From a virus, in IMG/VR virus record IMGVR_UViG_3300044953_000348, positions 1 to 21,462 of that record: a stretch of DNA of 21,462 bases; one strand, written 5' to 3'. Under the pieces are notes generated by a model. That model worked only from the letters and a program-made list of their open reading frames with translations. It was not told the origin of the DNA and did no database searches. Both the position numbers and the translations under genes were made by a program. Positions 15,046 to 21,462 of the stretch are shown here, in pieces (position 1 is the stretch's first letter; every line of letters begins with the position of its first letter).

Positions 15046-18000
15046 CTAACTGCCATATCCGTTGCTGGGGTCATTCAAACTCACGGCATCGCCTTCATCC
15101 AACTCGGTGGATGCCACTCCCCCCAAGAAATAGTTCAACGCCAGCAAGGACCCCTTGACTGGTCTGTTGAAAGACACAGGTACCTCCATCCTGATTTCTT
15201 CGCCCCCCACATTGAATATCGTATCAGTTTGCAACTGCACAGCACCCGCTCTCAAGACGGACACATTCAAAGTAGATCCTCCACCTGAAATTCTGCTTTG
15301 TATGTAGGCTATGATGGCCTTTTGCGTGGGCACGATGTTGTCGCTGTTGGCAGCCATAGTCACATCTGTGCTGAACTCACGTATAACTGCACCAGATCCA
15401 CCTAATACCACGCCACCCAGTGACAATTCGGTCAATCCCTCCAATTGGAAGAAATCTGCAGCCAAGGTCACTATACCACTCGACTGTTCCACTTCGAACT
15501 GTTCTCCAACTCGGAAGTTGCCATTTTGATCCGTGCTGGTGTAAAACACACGTCCTCCGCCGGACTCCACCACTTCGTTGAATGGTTGTGGTTCATAGCC
15601 AGACGTAAATCCTACTGTATATAATTGTGGGTAGTTGGTGTTCGTGAAATTGCCGGTGCCGATATCCAAGAAGTCATGACCTGTCAATCTCACTTGACTG
15701 TAATTTTGTCGTATGGTGATATCTACCTCATGACCTGGCGACAGGTAAGCATCCACTCCTGGTCCTATTCTCAATGTGCCATATATGTTGGGTTCCACGC
15801 CACCCAAGGAAACGAAATTGCCCAATTTGAAAATTTCGTTTGGTATGTTGGCGAACTCCACGTTATCACCTGGGCTGGGCAATCTGGATAAATTTTTTAT
15901 TCTTAAAAATTTTCCTGTCTGATATTTGTCGGCTAATCCGTCCCCGCTGATCGTGGCCGCCACGTTAAGAAATCCAGTTCCTCTGTTGGTAAACGTGGGT
16001 TGGCTCACGGCGCCGTTATTGATTCTTACATCAAACAAAGCTTCTATTATGTTGCTATTATCCACTATGGTCATGCTGGGCGTACTTGAATATCCGCTGC
16101 CTGGTTCGATCAGCTCCACTATGCTCATCCTTCCAGAGGAGGTTCTTGCTCGACCCAAAGCTCTCGCTCCGTATCTTATAACCTTGATCTGATTGGTGCT
16201 GGCATCCTTGAGCGGAATGTAACAAGGTCCGTTGACCGATCCACCCGTTATGGATGTCCAGACGCCCCCACCAGATGGCAGCTGAGTGCTCAACACTTTC
16301 CAATGCTTGCCGTCTATGCTTTCTGCTAGATCTCCTGATTCAGTGATTGCCACAAAACATCCTTGGCTGTAACTAATCTTATATGCATCTGCCTCAGGAG
16401 GCAGCTCGCTTGGTTGCCACACAGTGATAGCTGATGCAGCCACGCTGGCTTGGTTGGCCAAAGTGTAGTAGAATCTGTTGCTCAAGGTGCTGGAGTCATA
16501 AGGGTTGTCATTGCAGGCCGCAACGAATCTATTGTTGCCGTAAATCAGATCCTGCACATTTATTCCCGCGCCGCCGATGTCGGGTCCTGGGTTCCAAGTG
16601 ACACCTAAGTTGGAACTTTCATAAGTTTGCCCCAGGTCATCACACACAATGAATAAGCCAGATCCACCAGCCGAATGTGTAAGTGCCGGAGTAGAACCGT
16701 CATAGTTGGCTACTAAGAATGCAGTCCAAGATGATCCGTTGTTTGCGGAGCGCAGCACGTAACCTTGATTGGTGGTGATAATAAAAATATCCTGTTCACA
16801 GGTCATGCTGGTAAAATTTCCGTATCCTCCTGGGGTAGTCAGTCCTGTCCAAGTGGACCCCGTGGTGGTGCCTGATATGGCATTGGTGGAGGCCGCTAAC
16901 AAATGTGTGCTGCTGCGAGCAGTGTAAAGATAGTTCACTGAGGCCAATCCTGTGCAGGCTGTAAAAGTGCTGCCATTGGTGGTAAAATATCCACCGCTGG
17001 CGCTGAGCACCACAGTGACATTGCTGCCGCTGAATCTAGCAGATCCCACGCTGCCCCAGGCGGCGCTGATAGGCAGGACCACAGTGTTGGCCGCATATGG
17101 TGGATCAGAAAATGTCAGCAAAGGTTCAATGCTGTATTTGGTTGATCCATCCAGGATGGACTCAATGGCTAATCCCCCCAATAGATGTTCAAAGCCAGGC
17201 TGTGAATCAAACTGTCTCACCACATCTATCTCTTTCAGTGGGTGATCATAGTATGAAATCACTGCAAATTGTCCTCGACCGGTGCCTTCTAATATTTGAA
17301 TTCGTTGGCCCACTATCTCCGCAGACACAAAATATGCCGAGCCTGTTGCCGTGCTCAAAGTCAGCACTCCACCGCCTTGGGTGGCACTGATTTTAATTGT
17401 GTTGGCAGACACCAGCGAGTGTACATAGTATATGGTGTCCGGACTGATGCCGCCAAACATGGCACTTGGGAAAATTATTGCGTCACCCACTTGCATGTTT
17501 ATAATGTTTTGAACAGTGATAGTGTTGACTGGATTGCCCAGAGTGGCCGTGCATGTTTTTTCATACTCTGGTTCATATTGATTGGCCAGCAACAATGAAA
17601 TATCATCTCCACCTCGAGAATTGCCTGTGATGGATGTGTATCCTACTCCACCGGTGATGCCACTGTCCAAAGGATCAGTCATTCTTACTTGGCTTATGGA
17701 TTGATATCTAGTGTTTTCATAATCTATGTATGCAGCTGCTCCAGCGCCCGAACCTGTGATGCTCACTGTGGCAGCAGTATAGTCCTGACCTGTGTGAGAA
17801 TATCCAAAACAAAATATCTGATTTTCGTCATTGTACACAGTGTTGACCGAGGCTTCTGTTGATTGATTGTCCACTTCGGCAGTGATGGGAGTTTCTACTA
17901 ATGAATATCCTTCGGCCACTGACCCATATGTTCCATAAGAGTTATTGCCGTTGGTGGCACGCAATTTTCCTCCATCTTCTGCCAGGTAACCGATGTGACA

Positions 18001-20427
18001 ATAATAAGTGAACACAGACACCAGCTCTGATTTACCTTCACCTATTGCCCAATAGCCTATGCCATCCGAAATAATCTGTGTGAAATCGTTGGCCACTATG
18101 GATTTGTTCCCACCATTGTGTAGATTTCCATCTATTTTCATGCCCACGCAACCATCACCAAACGTGCTGACATTCTGCACGTAGGGAGATTTGTTAGTGA
18201 TCCAAGCTGTATTGTCCGATGGTGAATTGCCTGGATTTAAAGATACAAATGCTCCGCCAGAGGGTCTTTTGGTCAAATATTGATTAATTGGTCCCAATGT
18301 GCCATACAAACCTTTCAAGGTCATGTTTCTGATGCCAGATCCGTTGTTGACATAGAACATGTCCTCGTCGGCATAACCGTTTGCTGGTTGAATCGTGGTG
18401 CTGCGCAATTCATCTCCCACCAGCGCGGTGTCATAGGGCACATTTATGGGCAATATCTCCTCATATATGCCGGTCTTGATGAATATGGTGGCCGGAGTCC
18501 TGTTGGGCTTGTCTGCGTTGACAAAGTCACACGCAAATTTTACAGTTCTAAATGCTGTTTGTATTGTTGTTCCTCTGGTGAGTGAGTCAATACCTTCCAT
18601 GGACACATAGTAAACTTTGTTGATAGTGTCTTGAGGACGCCAGTCAGGTGTGCTGTTGCTGATCTGCAGTGATTCCCCAGCTGATCCGATAGGCACAGCA
18701 AAGGCCACACTGTCATCACCCATGGTCTTGATATCTCCCACGTGCTCCAACACATTGCCCGTCCCACCCTGAATCAATTTGACCCATAATGGACCCACTG
18801 CTTCGCTCTCCAAATCCAAGGTAGGTTTGGCAGCTGATATGTGAGCTTCGTGATATTCCACACAGGCAAAAGTGGTGCCTGCCACGGTGACCACATCACC
18901 GGGATAATAAAATCTGTGCGTGCCAGTGATGGGATCAACCTCATACCATGGTCCTCGCCATTTTTTACCAGTGACCAGCAATTGCCAAGGATAGGGTGTG
19001 TCTGTGCCCACGTCATAGGCTGTCTCCTCCAATGGCAGTTGACCAGCATTGTCTCGCACCGCTATGTATAGATTGCCGCCGCTGCGCACCACGTCACCTG
19101 TTAGATACTGTGTGGCCGGAGTGCTGTCATCATCCTGCCAGTCACCACGCAATCTATAACCAGGCACTATCAATTCCCAAGCACTGCTGCTGTCCTGCGC
19201 CACAGTGGGCAAAATGTTAATGTTGGATATCAAACACACATAGCTGTATCCACCATACATCACCACGTCACCAACTTGATAATAGGTGGTGTCACTCCAT
19301 ACTGTTTCGTATCCTAAGCCGGGCAACCAGATGTCCCACTTGGCTTCATCCAGCACAGTGGTGTCAGCAAATGCTCCAGCATTCAGCGCATCGGTGCAGA
19401 TCCAAAGACTGGATCCTCCATACTTCACTATGTCATTCTTTTTGTATCTGGTGTACTGTGTGTAATTGCCTTTGTATTCGATGCCGCTGATCACCGTTTC
19501 AAATTTTAAAATGTCTGCCTCCAAACCGTCAGCAATGACCAAAGCAGTGCCGGAACCTGAAACAGTGAGTATGGCCCCATCGGTCTCCACGCTGAGGATG
19601 CCAATGACCAAATCATTGCCAGGAGTGACTCCACCCAACTGCGTGCCCAGCACTGTGAACTGTTCAGATTCTGCGTAGTCTATCCCCGGATTGGTTACCT
19701 GCACATGATAAGTGGCGCCAACTCTGTGTATTGTGAAGGCAGCGCCCGTGCCTGCCAATGTGTTTGTGGTGCTGCTTGGATCCACATAGACGTTGCTCAC
19801 AGCGCTCTGATGTCCTGTGACCACTCTGTAGACTATTCCACCATACTTGACTATATCATCTGGTTTGTATCTGGTGTTGGCACTCCATTCGATCCTATAG
19901 TCTAAATTTCTTGTGTACAAGGTCCAGTTTGGTAGGTTCAATTCCAGTCCTTCCAGAGCCGTGCCGCTGATGTGATATATGCTGCACAGATACATCTGCC
20001 CACCATAGCTCACCAAATCTCCTTTGTTGTATGCAGTGGCTGGCTGCCACAAACCACGCCAGTTTTCGCCTTCAGCAAATTCAGTCCATTTGGCCTCATC
20101 ACCACTCAGTCCATCATTTGCATCAGCGTTGGAGGTGTGCCCTTCCAGACATATCCATACTGTGGAACCTAATTTGGCTAGGTCATTGATTTTGTAAAAT
20201 GTGCTGGGCGTCCAATCACCTGCCCAACTCTGGCCATCCAGCATTTGGCTCCATCTGGGTATGGCTAGGTTCAAATCTGAGTAAAAATTTGCACTGGCAG
20301 TGTGGGCCACTTGACAAACATATATTTTGGCCCCAAACCTGACCACATCGTCCTTGATGTAGACAGTGGTGGCAGTCCATTCATTCCTCCATCGAAAACG
20401 TATGCGTTCAATCTTGAATTCTGGCAT
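15046..20427 (-). CDS. Giant modular fibre/adhesin-like structural protein with beta-propeller (1793 aa)
   Basis: Eight CBM5/12-like repeats occupy residues 1-555; the fourth is interrupted by a beta insert at about 213-300. A linker with DIKTMGDDSVAFAVPIG leads into a beta-helix from about 605 (RTVKFACDFV, ATIFIKTGIYEEILPINV, ALVGDELRSTTIQPA, GIRNMTLKGLYGTLG, WITNKSPYVQNVSTFG, NGNNSYG at 828-832). One MFGGIS beta-module (about 958-1034) follows. Residues about 1120-1420 form a BNR/Asp-box beta-propeller. Then come GSGYSSTPSMTIVD and a C-terminal region shared with the 2014-residue protein (QVRLTGHDFLDIGTGNFTNT, GGGRVFYTSTDQNGNFRVG, TMAANSDNIVPTQKAI). It ends with a private 20-residue acidic tail. 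It starts one base after the 120-residue gene and is probably coupled to it. I infer a host-range fibre or baseplate protein. Confidence 0.85.
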   Translation of the reverse strand: MPEFKIERIRFRWRNEWTATTVYIKDDVVRFGAKIYVCQVAHTASANFYSDLNLAIPRWSQMLDGQSWAGDWTPSTFYKINDLAKLGSTVWICLEGHTSNADANDGLSGDEAKWTEFAEGENWRGLWQPATAYNKGDLVSYGGQMYLCSIYHISGTALEGLELNLPNWTLYTRNLDYRIEWSANTRYKPDDIVKYGGIVYRVVTGHQSAVSNVYVDPSSTTNTLAGTGAAFTIHRVGATYHVQVTNPGIDYAESEQFTVLGTQLGGVTPGNDLVIGILSVETDGAILTVSGSGTALVIADGLEADILKFETVISGIEYKGNYTQYTRYKKNDIVKYGGSSLWICTDALNAGAFADTTVLDEAKWDIWLPGLGYETVWSDTTYYQVGDVVMYGGYSYVCLISNINILPTVAQDSSSAWELIVPGYRLRGDWQDDDSTPATQYLTGDVVRSGGNLYIAVRDNAGQLPLEETAYDVGTDTPYPWQLLVTGKKWRGPWYEVDPITGTHRFYYPGDVVTVAGTTFACVEYHEAHISAAKPTLDLESEAVGPLWVKLIQGGTGNVLEHVGDIKTMGDDSVAFAVPIGSAGESLQISNSTPDWRPQDTINKVYYVSMEGIDSLTRGTTIQTAFRTVKFACDFVNADKPNRTPATIFIKTGIYEEILPINVPYDTALVGDELRSTTIQPANGYADEDMFYVNNGSGIRNMTLKGLYGTLGPINQYLTKRPSGGAFVSLNPGNSPSDNTAWITNKSPYVQNVSTFGDGCVGMKIDGNLHNGGNKSIVANDFTQIISDGIGYWAIGEGKSELVSVFTYYCHIGYLAEDGGKLRATNGNNSYGTYGSVAEGYSLVETPITAEVDNQSTEASVNTVYNDENQIFCFGYSHTGQDYTAATVSITGSGAGAAAYIDYENTRYQSISQVRMTDPLDSGITGGVGYTSITGNSRGGDDISLLLANQYEPEYEKTCTATLGNPVNTITVQNIINMQVGDAIIFPSAMFGGISPDTIYYVHSLVSANTIKISATQGGGVLTLSTATGSAYFVSAEIVGQRIQILEGTGRGQFAVISYYDHPLKEIDVVRQFDSQPGFEHLLGGLAIESILDGSTKYSIEPLLTFSDPPYAANTVVLPISAAWGSVGSARFSGSNVTVVLSASGGYFTTNGSTFTACTGLASVNYLYTARSSTHLLAASTNAISGTTTGSTWTGLTTPGGYGNFTSMTCEQDIFIITTNQGYVLRSANNGSSWTAFLVANYDGSTPALTHSAGGSGLFIVCDDLGQTYESSNLGVTWNPGPDIGGAGINVQDLIYGNNRFVAACNDNPYDSSTLSNRFYYTLANQASVAASAITVWQPSELPPEADAYKISYSQGCFVAITESGDLAESIDGKHWKVLSTQLPSGGGVWTSITGGSVNGPCYIPLKDASTNQIKVIRYGARALGRARTSSGRMSIVELIEPGSGYSSTPSMTIVDNSNIIEALFDVRINNGAVSQPTFTNRGTGFLNVAATISGDGLADKYQTGKFLRIKNLSRLPSPGDNVEFANIPNEIFKLGNFVSLGGVEPNIYGTLRIGPGVDAYLSPGHEVDITIRQNYSQVRLTGHDFLDIGTGNFTNTNYPQLYTVGFTSGYEPQPFNEVVESGGGRVFYTSTDQNGNFRVGEQFEVEQSSGIVTLAADFFQLEGLTELSLGGVVLGGSGAVIREFSTDVTMAANSDNIVPTQKAIIAYIQSRISGGGSTLNVSVLRAGAVQLQTDTIFNVGGEEIRMEVPVSFNRPVKGSLLALNYFLGGVASTELDEGDAVSLNDPSNGYGS
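16168..17070 (-). other. BNR/Asp-box beta-propeller region of the 1793-aa protein
   Basis: Four or five Asp-box-like turns occur at about 40-90-residue intervals: TTNGSTF, TTTGSTW, SANNGSSW, SSNLGVTW and SIDGKHW. Between them are blade strands such as FIITTNQGYVLRS, LFIVCDDLGQTYE, NRFVAACN and CFVAITESGDLAES. This is the architecture of sialidase-like and Ycf48-like propellers. I cannot identify the arginine triad and other residues a sialidase needs, so a binding rather than hydrolytic role is favoured. The paralogue has only a short linker here. Confidence 0.75.
18763..20427 (-). repeat. Eight tandem CBM5/12-like repeats encoding the N-terminus of the 1793-aa protein
   Basis: Eight units align one-to-one in order with those of the 2014-residue protein; for example unit 6 ends VPGYRLRGD here and VTGFRLTGD there. 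The whole array was therefore present before the two genes diverged. Units here are more divergent from one another than units 2-4 of the paralogue. Confidence 0.75.
19528..19791 (-). other. Beta-module nested inside CBM-like repeat 4
   Basis: Repeat 4 begins normally (WSANTRYKPDDIVKYGGIVYRVVTGH) and its end (GLEADILKFETVISGIEYKG) is intact. About 90 residues lie between, including GTGAAFTIHRVGATYHVQV, GIDYAESEQFTVLGTQLGG and NDLVIGI. This FTI.R.G..Y.V.V...G..Y......I.GT.LGG.TP.NDL.I pattern is a phage structural module. It is absent from the matching repeat of the paralogue. Confidence 0.7.
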
Positions 20428-20428
20428 G

Positions 20429-20791
20429 TTATACTCCTATCGGATATGTGTATGGTTCGTTCACTCTCAGCACCAACTGGCCATCTGAGTCAATGTAATA
20501 CAAAATGTTTCTGCTGTCCCAACGAAACTGTTCATAATTTAAATTATCGTACACTTTGGTGTGCTCCGCATCTCTGCCTTCTAAAAAATCCACTCCTCTG
20601 GTAAAACTGGGTAAATTTTCAGTGGGATCACCCGGCAGATTGATTTGCAGCGCGTCACTGCTTTCAGTGCTCATAAGATCCACTTTGCCCAGATACAATT
20701 CGCCGGCGTCAGTTCTTCTCAATCCATAAAAGTATCTGCTGGCGCCCAGTGTGTCTTCAATCTGTTGTATGTAGTCACTGTTGTCAATCAT
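20429..20791 (-). CDS. Conserved T4-like marine phage protein (120 aa), function unknown
   Basis: The 120-residue protein begins MIDNSDYIQQIEDTLGASRYFYGLRRTDAGELYLGKVDLM and ends with a segment of paired aromatic residues and strands: VDFLEGRDAEHTKVYDNLNYEQFRWDSRNILYYIDSDGQLVLRVNE. The YFYGLRR...GELYLGKVD pattern is, from memory, widespread in marine T4-like phages just before large fibre genes. There is no catalytic motif or membrane segment. It lies three bases after the preceding gene's stop and one base before the 1793-residue gene, so it is likely made in step with that fibre. I infer a small baseplate or fibre-connecting protein. Confidence 0.7.
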   Translation of the reverse strand: MIDNSDYIQQIEDTLGASRYFYGLRRTDAGELYLGKVDLMSTESSDALQINLPGDPTENLPSFTRGVDFLEGRDAEHTKVYDNLNYEQFRWDSRNILYYIDSDGQLVLRVNEPYTYPIGV

Positions 20792-20794
20792 ATG

Positions 20795-21462
20795 TTATGT
20801 TACCACGTTGATAGTGTTTCCCATGCTGGAGTGTATTGTGCACTGATAATACAGTGTGCTGGGGGCGTCCATGGGCACTGTGAAAGTTATCGTCGCAGTG
20901 CCGGAGCCGGACACACCATTGGTGTATGCAGCACCTCCTGATCCTACTCTGATTTCTAAAGGATGCGCAGCATGAGATGCGTTGCTGAAAATATATGTGG
21001 TGCCCCTGGTAAGATACAAAACCGGATCGGCGGTGGAGGCATAGAAACCTGGACCTGTGAACAAGTAGTCAGAAGAACCACTGTTGCTCAAAGAGAATCT
21101 GATGATGGGACCATTCTGTTTGATCCAGCTGGTGCCATTGTAATACAGCACATCACCCACTGCGGGCGAGGATATTACCACGTCGCTTAGATCGTCCAAT
21201 GTGGAAGGGATCGACACAGTGGCGAATTCCAAGGCAGTTGCGCCCGCATTTACTTTCACAAATCTACCACCCGCTGATGTGTAAGCGTTAGGTGTGTCTG
21301 TCAATGCAAGGAAAGTGGTAATTATGGTGGGCGTGTTGGTCAAGTTGTTGTAATTTAAAAAATATGTGCTGTCTAAATTATCCAAGGTATCAGCATTTGT
21401 CCCACCTCCGCCTGATGTGTTGTCAGCTGCTGGTGTCCAGTTGTTTCCATTCCATTTTAAAA
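20795..21462 (-). CDS. Structural protein with C-terminal cupredoxin-like domain (runs off right edge)
   Basis: The frame is open to the window edge, so only the last 222 or so residues are seen. A TTG at 21383-21385 could be taken as a start, but coding sequence clearly continues upstream (LKWNGNNWTPAADNTSGGGG). The visible order is a W-rich fibre-like repeat, TLDNLDSTYFLNYNNLTNTPT, LDDLSDVVISSPAVGDVLYYNGTSWI (a common phage fibre module), then a domain of about 103 residues. That domain reads YLFTGPGF..STADPVLYLTRGTTYIFSN..H.AHPLEI and closes with LYYQCTIHSSMGNTI. It matches cupredoxin folds, and all four type-1 copper ligands (His, Cys, His, Met) appear present. It is probably a fibre or baseplate protein; the copper role is unproven. 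Confidence 0.8.
   Translation of the reverse strand, partial: LKWNGNNWTPAADNTSGGGGTNADTLDNLDSTYFLNYNNLTNTPTIITTFLALTDTPNAYTSAGGRFVKVNAGATALEFATVSIPSTLDDLSDVVISSPAVGDVLYYNGTSWIKQNGPIIRFSLSNSGSSDYLFTGPGFYASTADPVLYLTRGTTYIFSNASHAAHPLEIRVGSGGAAYTNGVSGSGTATITFTVPMDAPSTLYYQCTIHSSMGNTINVVT
20798..21106 (-). other. Cupredoxin-like domain with type-1 copper ligand set
   Basis: Candidate ligands are His (codon 20963-20965, in AHPLEI), Cys (20840-20842), His (20831-20833) and Met (20822-20824). The last three are spaced C-x2-H-x2-M, the short ligand loop known from amicyanin (plastocyanin has C-x2-H-x4-M). Known blue copper proteins place the first His about 40-50 residues before the Cys, and here the gap is 41. 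Confidence 0.65.

Noticed and set aside
16168-17070. Active sialidase call for the Asp-box region
   Set aside because: Asp boxes are structural turns. I cannot find the arginine triad or catalytic Asp/Tyr/Glu arrangement, so only a propeller fold is supported.
21383-21385. TTG as start codon of the right-edge gene
   Set aside because: The frame stays open upstream to the window end and encodes typical fibre sequence, so the true start lies outside the window.

Overview
The window looks like late structural-gene sequence from a marine T4-like tailed phage (myovirus) of the kind that infects cyanobacteria, SAR11 or similar bacterioplankton. This rests on protein families, not a database match. 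The families are giant modular fibres with repeated W..Y..GD.V.YGG..Y.C...HTS units and a beta-helix core, fibre pieces with the GALVV.GGV.I motif, a C-terminal cupredoxin-like domain, and small beta-rich virion proteins. Gene starts are also preceded by a T4-type late promoter word (ATAAATA). Every gene I accept is on the minus strand, so the window is transcribed from its right end to its left. Genes are tightly packed. No stretch over 70 bases lacks a gene, and I see no tRNA, CRISPR, insertion sequence or clear terminator.

In transcription order: (1) the C-terminal end of a structural protein running off the right edge, closing in a cupredoxin-like domain with a complete type-1 copper ligand set (20795-21462); (2) a 120-residue protein of unknown function; (3) two giant paralogous fibre/adhesin-like proteins of 1793 and 2014 residues, each with eight N-terminal carbohydrate-binding-like repeats and a beta-helix, but with different inserted modules (a beta-propeller in one, a duplicated helical module in the other); (4) two small beta-rich virion proteins; (5) three tandem glycine-rich proteins of about 325 residues with roughly 10% cysteine; (6) a 218-residue protein whose C-terminus resembles tail-fibre assembly proteins; (7) a glycosyltransferase-carbamoyltransferase-glycosyltransferase cassette (784-4475) with its own host-type sigma70 promoter; (8) a 134-residue virion protein; (9) the N-terminus of another fibre running off the left edge.

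Most of the window appears to build the host-recognition apparatus: long fibres, tip adhesins and accessory virion proteins, expressed late from ATAAATA promoters at 15033-15042, 8591-8600, 5218-5229 and 327-338. The sugar-modifying cassette is visibly more AT-rich and uses a different promoter type. It could carbamoylate and glycosylate either a virion component or a host surface glycan; the sequence does not decide which. The most interesting points are the triplicated Cys/Gly-rich proteins, the separately promoted cassette bounded by a 30-bp direct repeat inside its two paralogous glycosyltransferases, the intact copper site in a virion protein, and the module insertions that distinguish the two giant fibres.
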